64,000 nucleotides of DNA from Bradyrhizobium sp. SRL28 (GCF_018596315.1 NZ_JAHEAG010000026.1:1-64000), one strand, 5' to 3'. Positions 40,905 to 50,342 are shown, counted from the stretch's first letter. Program-made: numbers and translations. The notes: generated from the sequence alone by a model not told the origin.

Positions 40905-41405
40905 ATGAATGTACTCGACGATTACATGGTCGATCCCCGCCTGTCGCTTCTGGACAAGACGCGGATCCAGGCCCAGGTGCTGGTGCCGGTGCTGCAGGCG
41001 TTGCGCACGGAATTGGGCCGGGAAAAGGCCGACGCGATTGTGAGGCAAGCCTTGCGCGACTGGTCGAAGCAACTGTTCGCCGCCGTGGGCGAGCGCGTCG
41101 AGGGTAGCCCGCGGCGCAAATGGGCGGCCATGCACACCGCGCTCGCCGAAGTCACCGAACGCGAGGTGACGGTGGAGATGAACAGGCACGACAAGGAAGC
41201 GCTGGAATTTGACGTCACGCATTGCCGTTTCGCGGAATTCTTTCGCGCGCTCGGCGAGCCGGAACTCGGCGCGCTGCTGGTCTGCGCCACCGACTTCGAT
41301 ATCGTTGCGGCCGGTGGCAGCGAAGTCGGCCTCACGCGCGACCAGACCCTGATGCAGGGCGCGCCGAGCTGTACGTTCCGCTACAGGTTCGCGCCGCGAT
41401 CATAA
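40905..41405 (+). CDS. L-2-amino-thiazoline-4-carboxylate hydrolase-like protein
   Basis: The 166-residue protein has the family ending 'FDVTHCRFAEFFRALGEPELGALLVCATDFDI...LTRDQTLMQGAPSCTFRY', including the conserved Cys residues, which I recognise as the ATC-hydrolase family (PF14196). The founding enzyme opens a thiazoline ring on the way to L-cysteine, but most members are uncharacterised. GGGAGGAA precedes the ATG at a good distance. Neighbours (NTF2-like, PhyH-like, monooxygenases) suggest a small-molecule catabolic set rather than cysteine synthesis. Confidence 0.78.
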   Translation: MNVLDDYMVDPRLSLLDKTRIQAQVLVPVLQALRTELGREKADAIVRQALRDWSKQLFAAVGERVEGSPRRKWAAMHTALAEVTEREVTVEMNRHDKEALEFDVTHCRFAEFFRALGEPELGALLVCATDFDIVAAGGSEVGLTRDQTLMQGAPSCTFRYRFAPRS

Positions 41406-41488
41406 ATACCTCGTGAAAAGCGCTCTCAATTGCGTATGATGTTTCGCAAAGAAGCCGTGGTCTTACCGGCTCGCAAGGGAGAGCGCCG

Positions 41489-42340
41489 ATGGCAACGACA
41501 GCGGAGCAAGCATCACCCTGGCTCAACGGGCGATCATTCGCCTCCTTAAGGGAAGAGTTCGACCGCAGCGGTTACCTGATCTTCGAACGCGTTCTTCCGC
41601 CCGAGCGCGTCGCTGAAATCCGAGCGGCGCTGGCGCCGCATCTGGCGCGCGATCTGCTCGGCCGCAACGATTTTGAAGGCACCAAAACCAACCGGGTGTA
41701 CGCCCTACTGGCGAAATCGCCTGTCTTCGCGGAGCTCGCGATCCATCCGCTCACCATGGCCTTTGTGGAAGCCGAACTCGGCGAGAGCTGCCTGCTGTCC
41801 GCCATGCTCGCGATCAACCTGCATCCCGGCGAGACGGTGCAGCCCTGGCACTTCGACGACGGCGCCGCGAAGATTCCGCGGCCCCGCCCAGCCCTCGGCA
41901 TCAGCACATTCTGGGCGATCGACGACACGACCGAACAAAATGGCGCCACCGAAATCATTCCGGGAAGCCATCTGTGGGACGGGCAATATATCGAGGGCGC
42001 GCTGCAGCCTGCTCATTTCACCAACCAAGCCGAGCACGATGAGGGCAACAGGGCGGACGCCGTCAAGCTGATCATGCCGTCGGGATCGCTGGCGATCACC
42101 AAGGGAACGCTGTGGCACCGCGGCGGTGCCAACCGGTCAGACCGGCCGCGCCTGATCGTCACGCCGCAATATTGCGTGGGCTGGGTGCGGCAGCTCGAGA
42201 ATATGGCGCTCGCCGTGCCCGCCGACGTGGCGAGCCAACTGCCGGAGCGTGCACGCGAGCTGATCGGCTACTCGATCCATCCGCCGTTCATGGGTTATGT
42301 CGACGGCGTTCATCCCAGGCGCCTGCTGCGCATGCACTGA
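41489..42340 (+). CDS. Phytanoyl-CoA dioxygenase (PhyH)-like Fe(II)/2-oxoglutarate oxygenase
   Basis: The 283-residue double-stranded-beta-helix oxygenase has the iron ligands in 'WHFDDGA' (HxD) and a distal His in 'GTLWHRGGANRSD', where the Arg that follows should hold 2-oxoglutarate. 'GATEIIPGSHLWDG' is the PhyH-family loop. PhyH enzymes hydroxylate diverse small molecules. AAGGGAGA six or so bases before the ATG supports the start. It converges with the second monooxygenase gene, separated by 34 bases. Confidence 0.83.
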   Translation: MATTAEQASPWLNGRSFASLREEFDRSGYLIFERVLPPERVAEIRAALAPHLARDLLGRNDFEGTKTNRVYALLAKSPVFAELAIHPLTMAFVEAELGESCLLSAMLAINLHPGETVQPWHFDDGAAKIPRPRPALGISTFWAIDDTTEQNGATEIIPGSHLWDGQYIEGALQPAHFTNQAEHDEGNRADAVKLIMPSGSLAITKGTLWHRGGANRSDRPRLIVTPQYCVGWVRQLENMALAVPADVASQLPERARELIGYSIHPPFMGYVDGVHPRRLLRMH

Positions 42341-42374
42341 CTGGTGCAAGGGCGCCGCGGCCTCTCCGCGCGCC

Positions 42375-44039
42375 TTACTCTGCGGCGGTCGCGGACCTCA
42401 CAGATGCCCGCGCGTCCGCATCGAACACGATGCCCTCATAGCCCTTCTGTGCAACGTCGGTTATGGCGGCGACGTACTTTGGCGTACCGCCATTATAAAC
42501 GAGATAACGTGTCTTGCCGTGTTCGTGGCCGGGGATGTTGGAATTGTACCCGGTGAACCAGGACTTGGCTTTGCGCATCAGCATGATGGCGTACATCTTG
42601 GTCACATGCGCGGTCCAGCGCGCCTGCGCCTCGGCCGTTGGCTCCGCTCGCGTGTAGCCGCGGCGCCAGATGTGCTCGAGCAGGCCCATGCACCAGCCGA
42701 CGCCGTTCTCTATGCCGCGCGGAAAATTCGTCGAGGCCGAACCGCTCTGCGGCCCGGTCGGCATCAGCAAATTCGGAAAACCGTGGGCCATCATGCCGAG
42801 AAAGGTCGAGGGCCCGTCGCGCCATTGGTCGGCCAGTTTCACCCCGCCGACGCCGGTGATGTCGATTGCATCGAATGAGCCGGTGATGGCATCAAAGCCC
42901 GTGGAATAGACCAGAATATCGAGTTCGTAATCGCGCGCACTGGTGCGCAGGCCAGTCGCGGTCACGCACTCGATCGGGGTCTCGCTGATGTCGACGAGGT
43001 GCACATTGTCGCGGTTATAGGCCTCGAAGTAGTTGGTCTCCAGCGGCACCCGTTGCACGCCAAAACCATGATCCCTGGGAATCAGTTTCTCCGCCGTCAC
43101 CGGGTCCTTCACCCGCCGGCGGATGCGGTCAGCGATGTAGGCGGAAAACTCGGCGTTGGCCGCCTCGTCGGTAAAGATCTCGCGAAAGTTGCTCAGCCAG
43201 ATGCCGAAGCCGGGCTCGTCATAGAGATTGTCCCACAGCGCCAGCCGCTCCTCGCGCGTGGCCTCATAGAAGCCGCGCCGGTCCGGCTCGTGCTCGAAGC
43301 CGCCGGGGGTCCGCTTGCAGGCCGCGAAAATTTCGTCGTAGCGCGCGCGAATGTCGGCCATGTCTTCATCCGAGATCGGGCTGTTGTTGAGCGGCGCACT
43401 CCAGTTCGGACGCCGCTGAAACACGGTCAACTCGCCGACCTTGTCCGCGATCTCGCCGATCACCTGGATTGCGGTCGCGCCGGTGCCGATGATGCCGACC
43501 CTCTTGCCGGCCAGCTCGACCGGCTCATGCGGCCAATGAAACGTGTGAAACGAGCGTCCCTTGAAGGTCTCCATGCCTTCCAGGCGCGGCAGCGTCGGCG
43601 TCGACAGCAACCCGATCGTGAGGATGACGAACCGGCAGGACAGCTCACGGCCATCGTCGAGCCGGAGCCGCCACAGATGATTTGCCTCGTCGAACCTTGC
43701 CTGTTCGACTTTGCGGTTGAACCGCATGTATTTGCGCAAGTCGAATTTATCGGCGACGTAGTTCAGATAGCGCAGGTTCTCCGGTTGCGCCGAGAACCGC
43801 TCCTTCCAGTGCCACTCATTGAGCAGCTCCTTGGAGAAAGAATAGCCATAGGTGTAGCTCTCGGAATCGAAACGTGCGCCCGGATAGCGGTTCCAGTACC
43901 AGGTACCGCCGAGGTCCGGCGCGGCATCCAGCACAAGGGCATCCACCCCGAGATCGGCCAGCCGCTTGATCTGGTAGATGCCCGACACGCCCGCGCCGAC
44001 GACGACGACCTCGTAGTGTGGCTTGATGTCCCCGGTCAT
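42375..44039 (-). CDS. Flavin-containing Baeyer-Villiger-type monooxygenase
   Basis: The 554-residue enzyme has FAD motif 'VVGAGVSGIYQIKRLADLG', 'GGTWYWNRYPGARFDSESYTY', the canonical Baeyer-Villiger fingerprint 'FKGRSFHTFHWP', NADPH motif 'GIIGTGATAIQ', and 'YSTGFDAITG'. It should insert one oxygen next to a carbonyl using NADPH and O2 in the cytoplasm. It lacks the hydrolase half of its relative at 37202 and keeps the fingerprint His that the relative lost. A palindrome at 44157-44171 upstream may control it. Confidence 0.9.
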   Translation of the reverse strand: MTGDIKPHYEVVVVGAGVSGIYQIKRLADLGVDALVLDAAPDLGGTWYWNRYPGARFDSESYTYGYSFSKELLNEWHWKERFSAQPENLRYLNYVADKFDLRKYMRFNRKVEQARFDEANHLWRLRLDDGRELSCRFVILTIGLLSTPTLPRLEGMETFKGRSFHTFHWPHEPVELAGKRVGIIGTGATAIQVIGEIADKVGELTVFQRRPNWSAPLNNSPISDEDMADIRARYDEIFAACKRTPGGFEHEPDRRGFYEATREERLALWDNLYDEPGFGIWLSNFREIFTDEAANAEFSAYIADRIRRRVKDPVTAEKLIPRDHGFGVQRVPLETNYFEAYNRDNVHLVDISETPIECVTATGLRTSARDYELDILVYSTGFDAITGSFDAIDITGVGGVKLADQWRDGPSTFLGMMAHGFPNLLMPTGPQSGSASTNFPRGIENGVGWCMGLLEHIWRRGYTRAEPTAEAQARWTAHVTKMYAIMLMRKAKSWFTGYNSNIPGHEHGKTRYLVYNGGTPKYVAAITDVAQKGYEGIVFDADARASVRSATAAE

Positions 44040-44156
44040 GCACGGCTTCCGTTGTTGTTTCTTGGACGACTTTGGCGCGGTCGGGGTCGACTATACCCAA
44101 TAATTCTCGTCCTGCACTTGCGTCAGGATGCCGGGTTGCGCCGCGAAAACGGTCGC

Positions 44157-44171
44157 TCAAACATTGTTTGA
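44157..44171. promoter_or_regulatory. 15-bp palindrome upstream of the second monooxygenase
   Basis: TCAAACA (44157-44163) and TGTTTGA (44165-44171) are perfect inverted copies around a single T. The site lies 118-132 bases upstream of the monooxygenase start and just after the ChaC-like gene stop. Length and form fit a TetR- or MarR-type operator; no such regulator is encoded nearby. Confidence 0.4.
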
Positions 44172-44203
44172 AAGCGGCGCGTGTCGCCTCCCGCCTGGCT
44201 GCG

Positions 44204-44983
44204 TCACATGCCCGGCGCAACGCCGATCTCAGCATGTAGCTGCGCAACATAGGGATCCTGTATCCCCAGCGCTTCCAGCTGCGTCGCCAATTGCACGAGA
44301 TATTCCCTGTTGGTACCGAGGATGCCCTTCCCGCTCGCGATCAGGCGCGCGGTCTCGGCAAACGACAATTCACCGACATAGCTTGGATGCGAAGGGTTCG
44401 AGACGAAGGCGAGCGCATCGATCGGCCCCTGCGGTGTGGCCATCGGCACCATCGCCGGCGCATAGCCGCCGCGCAGCATCTCGCGGCGCCACAGGATCGC
44501 GGTTTCGGCATGAACGAAATCGGCGGCTATGCGGAACGCCAGCCCGCGGCAGCATCCTTGCCGCGGCTCCAGCGAAAGCATCAGTGCCGGATAGTCATGC
44601 GATCCGCGGCCGAGATTGATCTTCAGCGTGAAGCGGCGCTGGTAGCTCTCAACGTCGGCAAGCCGAACTTCGGCGAAATGAAACCCGGGGTCCCACATCA
44701 GCGAGCCGTAGGAATAGATCCAGAGGTCGCAGCCTGCCTTGTGATCGCCGAGCACCGCAAGCCGTGACGCCTCGATCACCTCGTCCGACAGCCGCCAGTC
44801 CGCGGGCCATCCCGCGGCCCGCATACGCTGCTCCCACATCGAAAACATCTCCGGCGTCAGGCGCAGCCGCGATTTTTCCGGATGCGTTACCCGGGTCCGA
44901 AGCTCTGGCAAATGAATGAATGCGTCCGCGGTCAAGCCGGCATGCCCCTCTTGCAGATGCGGCAATCCTCCGCAATGTGCCAT
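44204..44983 (-). CDS. ChaC-type gamma-glutamylcyclotransferase
   Basis: The 259-residue protein has the cyclotransferase substrate loop 'YSYGSLMWDPGF' near residue 90, preceded by a variable N-terminal segment. 'RRFTLKINLGRGSHDYPALMLSLEP', 'CRGLAFRI' and 'SYVGELSFAETARLIASGKGILGTNREYL' follow, all typical of ChaC. The family cleaves gamma-glutamyl groups (notably glutathione) to 5-oxoproline. It is divergent from a gamma-glutamyltransferase gene, which strengthens the functional link. The true start could be downstream of 44983 because the first 60 residues are poorly conserved. Confidence 0.82.
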   Translation of the reverse strand: MAHCGGLPHLQEGHAGLTADAFIHLPELRTRVTHPEKSRLRLTPEMFSMWEQRMRAAGWPADWRLSDEVIEASRLAVLGDHKAGCDLWIYSYGSLMWDPGFHFAEVRLADVESYQRRFTLKINLGRGSHDYPALMLSLEPRQGCCRGLAFRIAADFVHAETAILWRREMLRGGYAPAMVPMATPQGPIDALAFVSNPSHPSYVGELSFAETARLIASGKGILGTNREYLVQLATQLEALGIQDPYVAQLHAEIGVAPGM

Positions 44984-45135
44984 TGTCGGCCGCCTGGCGC
45001 CAACCTTGACGACGAACGAATGTGGTCCCCTTGCATGTTATTCTGTCATGGCTCGCCCAGGATTTTTAGGGTGTAATGAAGCTCACCCCGACCACGCCCC
45101 ACCACAAACTTCCAGCCAATATTTAAGGTCATCCG

Positions 45136-46728
45136 ATGCGCGACCAGTTCTCCAACACGCAAGCGATCCGCAAACCCGCGGTCACCTCCAAAGGCGGTAT
45201 CGTCGCCGCGCAATCCGGCAGGGCGGCGCAAGTCGGCGCCGAGGTGCTGGCCGCGGGCGGCGACTGCGTCGACGCCGTGATCGCGACCACGTTTGCGCTG
45301 GGCGTGCTGGAGCCCTGGATGAGCGGGCTCGGCGGCGGCGGCGCGATGGTGCTCTACCGGGCGCGCGAGGACCGCTATGAAGTGATCGACTACGGCATGC
45401 GCGCGCCGGCAAGCCTCAACCCTGCGGATTATCCGCTGACGGGCGGCGGCGCGGCATCGGATATTTTTCCCTGGCCGCGCGTCAAGGACGACCGCAATCT
45501 CCATGGCCCCGGCTCGATCGCCGTGCCCGGCGTGGTCGCGGGCATGGAGGAAGCGCATCGCCGCCACGCCAGGCTGCCGTGGAAGGAATTGCTGGCGCCG
45601 AGCGTCAAACTCGCCGGTGCAGGTCTTGCGGTCGACTGGTGGACCACTCTGATGATTTCGAGTGTGGCTGCGGACCTGCGGCGTTACCCCGCGAGCGCCG
45701 CCGCCTATCTGCAGGACGGCCTGCCGCCCAATCCGCAATGGGGCATCAAGTCGGAGGTCCGCATGCCGCAGGACCGGCTCAAGGCCACGATGGCGCAGCT
45801 CGCCAACGCCGGCCCGCGCGACTTCTACGAGGGCGACCTTGCGAAGAGCCTCGCCGCCGACATCCAGGCCGCCGGCGGCGCACTGTCGGTCGACGACCTC
45901 AAGCCGTTCCGAGCGCATCTGCGCGAGCCGCTGGCCATTCCCTATCGCAGCGGCAAGGTGTTCGCGACGCCGGAACTGACCGCCGGGCCGACGCTTTCGC
46001 GCACGCTCGGCCTGCTGCAGCACGATCTCAAGCCAGCGCGCGGCGGACCGGATGCGGCAGCCTATGTCGCCTATGCCGCGGCGCTGCAGGGAGCCTATCG
46101 CGAGCGGCTGAAGGACATGGGCGATGAAGACGGCAGGCGTTCGCTCGGCGCGGAAGCGCTGGCGCCGGCCTGCACCACGCATTTCTCGGCGGTCGATCGC
46201 GACGGCAACATGGCCGCGGTGACGCAGACGCTGCTGTCGACCTTCGGCTCCAAGTTCGTCTCAGGCCAGACCGGCATCACCATGAACAACGGCATCATGT
46301 GGTTCGATCCGACGCCGGGCACGCCGAACTCGCTGGCGCCCGGCAAGCGCTGCCTGACCAACTACACGCCGGTTCTGGCACAGGCAAGCGATGGCCGCCG
46401 CGCTGCAATCGGTGCTTCCGGCGGCCGGCGCATCCTGCCGGCGGTGAGCCAGCTTCTGTCCTTTGTGATGGATTACGGCATGGACCTCGATGCGGTGATT
46501 CACCAGCCCCGCATCGACGCCAGCGAAGGCGCCGTCGTCATCGGCGATGTGCGCCTGCCGCAGGCCGCGCGCGAAGCGTTGGGCGCGCGTTTCGATTATG
46601 AAGAAGCGCGCATCCAGACCCTGCCGATGAAGTTCGCCTGCCCCAGCGTCGTGCTGCGCGACGGCGACACCAACAGCGGCGCGACCGAGGTGTTCCAGCC
46701 GTGGAGCGAGGCAGTGGCGGAGGGGTGA
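45136..46728 (+). CDS. Gamma-glutamyltransferase
   Basis: The 530-residue Ntn-hydrolase precursor has its large-subunit start 'GGIVAAQSGRAAQVGAEVLAAGGDCVDAV', the autoprocessing site before 'TTHFSAVD' (the Thr that becomes nucleophile and small-subunit N-terminus), 'TMNNGIMWFDPTPGTPNSLAPGKRC' and the oxyanion Gly pair in 'ASGGRRI'. It transfers or hydrolyses gamma-glutamyl groups. No signal peptide is visible, so it may be cytoplasmic, unlike E. coli Ggt. Its stop directly abuts the convergent oxidase gene. Confidence 0.88.
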   Translation: MRDQFSNTQAIRKPAVTSKGGIVAAQSGRAAQVGAEVLAAGGDCVDAVIATTFALGVLEPWMSGLGGGGAMVLYRAREDRYEVIDYGMRAPASLNPADYPLTGGGAASDIFPWPRVKDDRNLHGPGSIAVPGVVAGMEEAHRRHARLPWKELLAPSVKLAGAGLAVDWWTTLMISSVAADLRRYPASAAAYLQDGLPPNPQWGIKSEVRMPQDRLKATMAQLANAGPRDFYEGDLAKSLAADIQAAGGALSVDDLKPFRAHLREPLAIPYRSGKVFATPELTAGPTLSRTLGLLQHDLKPARGGPDAAAYVAYAAALQGAYRERLKDMGDEDGRRSLGAEALAPACTTHFSAVDRDGNMAAVTQTLLSTFGSKFVSGQTGITMNNGIMWFDPTPGTPNSLAPGKRCLTNYTPVLAQASDGRRAAIGASGGRRILPAVSQLLSFVMDYGMDLDAVIHQPRIDASEGAVVIGDVRLPQAAREALGARFDYEEARIQTLPMKFACPSVVLRDGDTNSGATEVFQPWSEAVAEG

Positions 46729-48021
46729 CTACATCCCCAACCGGTCCCTCACCCTTCCTGCCAGCACCGCGGCGGTGACGCCGATCGGCCAGAACGCGTG
46801 CAGTGGCATCGGCTTGATGCCGGTAACGGGCATGTCGATCTCGGCGTTCTTGCCGCCGACGAGACGGCGCGCGAGCTGCCCGCCCATCGCCGTCGACAGC
46901 GCGACGCCGCGGCCGTTGCAGCCGAGCGAGATCAGAAGATTTTCCGCCGGCTCATGCACATGAGGATAGTGATCCGGCGTGATCGCGAGCCGGCTGTTCC
47001 AGCCGTGCGTCCAGGTCGCGCCTTTCACACCCGGCCATAGCCGTTCCGCGTAACGCATGAGATAGGCGACGTCTGACGGCTTGCTGATCCAGCGCATCGG
47101 CCCGCGGCCGCCCATCAACAGGCGATTATGCGCATCGATGCGGTAATAGACCGTGATGTGGCCGCTCTCGTACAGAACGGAACGCGTCGGCATGATCGCG
47201 CGCGCGACTTCCTCGGACAAGGGCGCGGTGGCGGCGATTGACGAGAACACCGGCACGATGGTGCGGCGCAGACCCGGCCACAAAGCATCGGTGAAGCCAT
47301 TGGTCGCCAGCAACACTTTTTCGGCGCGCACGATTCCACGCGGCGTTTCGATGCACCAGCCAGCACCTTCACGAGATAGAGAAAATGCGGGCGTCTCGCC
47401 ATGGACGGCCGCGCCGGCCGCGATCGCGGCGCGCGCCAGGCCGCGCGCATAGCTCAGCGGATGCAGGTCGCCGCCGCGATTGTCCAGCATGGCGCAGAGA
47501 TAGCGGTCGGTGCCGGTCATCTCCCGCATCTGCTCGCGATTCAGCAGCGTCACCGGCATGCCGCGGCGGATACATTGCTTGGCGGTGTTTTCGATCGCCG
47601 CCGCGCTTGCTTCGTTATATGCCGCGCGCAGCGTGCCGTTCTGCCGCGCCTCGCAGGGGATCTGGTAGCGGCGGATCAGGTCGAATGTGTAGTTCGTGGT
47701 GCCGTAGGAAAACGCGATCATCCGGCCGCCGAGCTCGGTGCCGAAATCCGCCTCGATCTGATCAGGATCATGCTTGAGACCGGGATTGACCTGGCCGCCA
47801 TTGTTGCCCGATGCGCCCCAGCCCGGCTGTTGCGCCTCCAGCACGGTCACGTCGACACCCTGCTCTGCCAGATGCAGCCCGGTGGACAGTCCCGTAAAAC
47901 CGCCGCCGATGATCGCGACCGAAACTTTTTTGTCCGCATCGAGCGGCGGCGTGGGCGTCGGCGCCACCGCCGTATCGGCATAGAGGCTTGGCGGCAGCGG
48001 CAGCGAGACAGGCGAGTTCAT
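46729..48021 (-). CDS. DAO-type FAD-dependent amine/amino-acid oxidase (PuuB-like)
   Basis: The 430-residue flavoprotein has an N-terminal Pro-rich lead, the FAD motif 'VAIIGGGFTGLSTGLHLAEQG' near residue 35, 'GWGASGNNGGQVNPGLK' (PuuB/OrdL-like), and the C-terminal 'LLISLGCNGRGVALSTAMGGQLA'. PuuB oxidises gamma-glutamylputrescine; relatives oxidise other N-substituted amino acids. The gene lies directly downstream of a polar amino-acid ABC transporter on the same strand. The start is the ATG at 48021, where conserved sequence begins; the frame is open 21 codons further upstream. Confidence 0.85.
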   Translation of the reverse strand: MNSPVSLPLPPSLYADTAVAPTPTPPLDADKKVSVAIIGGGFTGLSTGLHLAEQGVDVTVLEAQQPGWGASGNNGGQVNPGLKHDPDQIEADFGTELGGRMIAFSYGTTNYTFDLIRRYQIPCEARQNGTLRAAYNEASAAAIENTAKQCIRRGMPVTLLNREQMREMTGTDRYLCAMLDNRGGDLHPLSYARGLARAAIAAGAAVHGETPAFSLSREGAGWCIETPRGIVRAEKVLLATNGFTDALWPGLRRTIVPVFSSIAATAPLSEEVARAIMPTRSVLYESGHITVYYRIDAHNRLLMGGRGPMRWISKPSDVAYLMRYAERLWPGVKGATWTHGWNSRLAITPDHYPHVHEPAENLLISLGCNGRGVALSTAMGGQLARRLVGGKNAEIDMPVTGIKPMPLHAFWPIGVTAAVLAGRVRDRLGM

Positions 48022-48037
48022 GGACGACGACCGAAAT

Positions 48038-48769
48038 TTAGAGCGGATGCAGCACGCGCCGCAAGAAGTCCTGCGTGCGCGCATGCTGCGGCTGATTGAG
48101 AACTGACTTCGCCGGCCCCTGCTCGACGATCACGCCGCCGTCGATGAACAGCACGCGGTCGGCGACGTCCTTCGCAAATGCCATTTCATGGGTAACGACG
48201 ACCATGGTCATGCCGTCATCGGCGAGCTTGCGCATGACGGAAAGCACATCGCCGACCAGTTCCGGATCGAGCGCCGAGGTCGGCTCGTCGAACAGGATCG
48301 CCTTCGGCTGCATCGCCAGCGCCCGCGCAATCGCAACGCGCTGCTGCTGGCCGCCCGACAATTGCGGCGGACGGACATCGGCCTTCTCGGCCAGCCCCAC
48401 CCGCGCCAGCAGCGCGCGGCCTCGCTCCAGTGCCTCGGCATGCGGCTCTTTTTTCACATAGACCGGGCCTTCGATGACGTTTTCCAGCGCGGTGCGATGC
48501 GGAAACAAATTGAAGCGCTGGAACACCATCGAGACCTGGGTGCGGATCGAAACGATCGAAGGCGCGTTGCGATCGACGCGCGCCCCCTCGACGCTGATAT
48601 CGCCGCTATCGTAGCTTTCCAGCCCGTTGATGCAGCGCAGGATAGTGGATTTGCCCGAACCGGAGGGACCGATGATGCAGACCACCTCGCCCTTCTCGAC
48701 GGACGCCGTGATGCCCTTGAGCACCTCGACCTTGCCAAAACTCTTATGGACGTTGGAAAGCTCGATCAT
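48038..48769 (-). CDS. Polar amino-acid ABC transporter ATPase
   Basis: The 243-residue GlnQ/HisP-like ATPase has Walker A 'GPSGSGKST' near 38, Q-loop 'MVFQRFNLFPH', signature 'LSGGQQQRVAIARAL', Walker B 'AILFDEPTSALDPELV' and 'VVTHEM'. I start it at the ATG at 48769, where homology begins and which overlaps the permease stop by 4 bases; the upstream open frame is the shadow of the permease gene. It energises uptake by the permease and binding protein encoded just upstream. Confidence 0.92.
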   Translation of the reverse strand: MIELSNVHKSFGKVEVLKGITASVEKGEVVCIIGPSGSGKSTILRCINGLESYDSGDISVEGARVDRNAPSIVSIRTQVSMVFQRFNLFPHRTALENVIEGPVYVKKEPHAEALERGRALLARVGLAEKADVRPPQLSGGQQQRVAIARALAMQPKAILFDEPTSALDPELVGDVLSVMRKLADDGMTMVVVTHEMAFAKDVADRVLFIDGGVIVEQGPAKSVLNQPQHARTQDFLRRVLHPL

Positions 48770-49419
48770 TTCTGGCCCGCCCGCTTTTCGAAGTGGCGGA
48801 CCAGAAGGATGAGCGGGATGCTCATGGTGAGATACATCAGCGCAACAAGCGTAAACACGCTGGTGTTCTTGAAGGTCGAAGACGCGATCAGCTTGCCCTG
48901 CAGCGCCAGCTCGGCGACCGTGATGGTCGAGGCCTGCGACGAATCCTTCAGCATCATGATCATGACGTTGCCGTAGGGCGGCAGCACGATTTTCACCGCC
49001 TGCGGCAGCACCACGCGGCGCATGGTCTGCCACCAGCTCATGCCGATCGCCTGCGCCGCTTCGATCTGCCCTTTATCGATGGCCTCGATGCCGGCGCGGA
49101 AATTCTCGGCCTGATAGGCCGAATAGGCGATGCCGAGACCGAGGATCGCCGCCTGCAGCGCGCTCAGCGTGACGCCGAATTCCGGCATCACGAAGTAGAG
49201 ATAGAACAACAGCACGATGATCGGGATGCCGCGGATCACGTTGATCAGCCCGGCGCTGAATCCCGTGAGAACGCCGATGCCGGATACCCGCATCAAGGCC
49301 CAGATCAGGCCGAGCGCGGTCGACAGCAAGAGCGAACCGATGGTGACGATGATCGTCAGCGCCACGCCACTCATCAGGATCGGCAGGAACTCGACCGTAT
49401 CGCGCCAGAAGGCCTGCAT
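48766..49419 (-). CDS. Polar amino-acid ABC transporter permease
   Basis: The 217-residue HisM/GlnP-type inner-membrane permease has about five helices, the EAA loop 'EAAQAIGMSWWQTMRRVVLPQAVKIVLPPYGN', and the opening 'LMSGVALTIIVTIGSLLLSTALG'. Only one permease gene is present, so it should homodimerise. The ATG at 49419 shares one base with the stop of the binding-protein gene (TGATG), which points to coupled translation; an ATG 27 bases upstream is possible but less likely. Confidence 0.9.
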   Translation of the reverse strand: MQAFWRDTVEFLPILMSGVALTIIVTIGSLLLSTALGLIWALMRVSGIGVLTGFSAGLINVIRGIPIIVLLFYLYFVMPEFGVTLSALQAAILGLGIAYSAYQAENFRAGIEAIDKGQIEAAQAIGMSWWQTMRRVVLPQAVKIVLPPYGNVMIMMLKDSSQASTITVAELALQGKLIASSTFKNTSVFTLVALMYLTMSIPLILLVRHFEKRAGQK

Positions 49420-50189
49420 CAGGAACCCTGCGCCTTCAGGCCCCATTTATCGAGAATCTTTTCGACGGTCCCGTTTGCCTTCAGCTTCGCCAGCGACGTG
49501 TTGATCTTGGCGAGCAGTTCAGTATCGCCCTTGCGCACGCCGATGCCGACCGAACCCACGGTGGTCGGCTTGTAGCTCTCGACGATGCGCGCCTCTGAGA
49601 AGCCGCCCTGCTTGAGGTTATAGGCGAGGATCGGATAATCGGCGAAGCCGGCCTTGAGACGCCCGGCGTTCACGTCGCGCAGAATGTCGGGGATGGTGTC
49701 GTAAGCCTTCACCTCGCTGAACAGCCCGGATTTCTTCAGCGCGTCGACGAAGGCGGTACCAACCTGTGCACCGACCACCTCGCCTTTCAGATCGTCCTGC
49801 TTGGTGTAGGTCTTGCTGTCGCTTTTCGGCACCAGCAGCCCCTCGCCATAGCTGTAGAAAGGTTCGGAGAAATCGATCACTTCCTTCCGCACCGGCGTCA
49901 CGAACATCGCCGCCGAGATGATGTCGATCTTGTTCGAGGTGAGCGAGGCGATCAGCGTCGAGAATTGCATCGGCTCGATCTGAACCTTGAAGCCGGCATC
50001 CTTGCCGATCTCGGTGATGAGATCGACCATGATGCCCTGGATGCTGTTGGTCTTGGTGTCGAGGAAGGTGAAGGGCACGCCGGTCGGCGTCGAACCCACT
50101 TTCAGCACCTGCTGCGCGGATGCCGGCATCGCACCAGCAGCGACAACAACGGCCGCCATCGCAGCCTGGACGAGACGTTTGAGAGCCAT
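49419..50189 (-). CDS. Polar amino-acid ABC transporter substrate-binding protein
   Basis: The 256-residue family-3 solute-binding protein has a signal peptide of about 25 residues ('ALKRLVQAAMAAVVVAAGAMPASAQ'-like). The mature part has 'LKVGSTPTGVPFTFLDTKTNSIQGIMVDLITEIGKDAG' and 'FSEPFYSYGEGLLVPKSD'. The start is the ATG at 50189, with a very strong AGGAGGTGG just upstream. It is first in a three- or four-gene operon (binding protein, permease, ATPase, oxidase) and is divergent from an XRE-cupin regulator that likely controls it. The ligand is probably an amino acid or gamma-glutamyl/N-substituted amino acid. Confidence 0.9.
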   Translation of the reverse strand: MALKRLVQAAMAAVVVAAGAMPASAQQVLKVGSTPTGVPFTFLDTKTNSIQGIMVDLITEIGKDAGFKVQIEPMQFSTLIASLTSNKIDIISAAMFVTPVRKEVIDFSEPFYSYGEGLLVPKSDSKTYTKQDDLKGEVVGAQVGTAFVDALKKSGLFSEVKAYDTIPDILRDVNAGRLKAGFADYPILAYNLKQGGFSEARIVESYKPTTVGSVGIGVRKGDTELLAKINTSLAKLKANGTVEKILDKWGLKAQGS

Positions 50190-50314
50190 GGCACCACCTC
50201 CTGGATCGAACACCGCCGCCCGCGTTAGACCAAAGAGTTGCGGGAAACGCCGTTCCGGCCTATTTTCACCATTATGAAATTGTGGTCACACTTGCCACGG
50301 CATTGCAAGCGATT

Positions 50315-50328
50315 TTCATGCACATGAA
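50315..50328. promoter_or_regulatory. 14-bp palindrome at the XRE-cupin regulator start (candidate operator)
   Basis: TTCATG (50315-50320) and CATGAA (50323-50328) form a perfect inverted repeat with a 2-base centre, 14 bases before the regulator's GTG, overlapping its leader and facing the divergent transporter operon. The position suits autoregulation together with control of the transporter. Confidence 0.4.
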
Positions 50329-50342
50329 GGAAGCAGGCTGAC

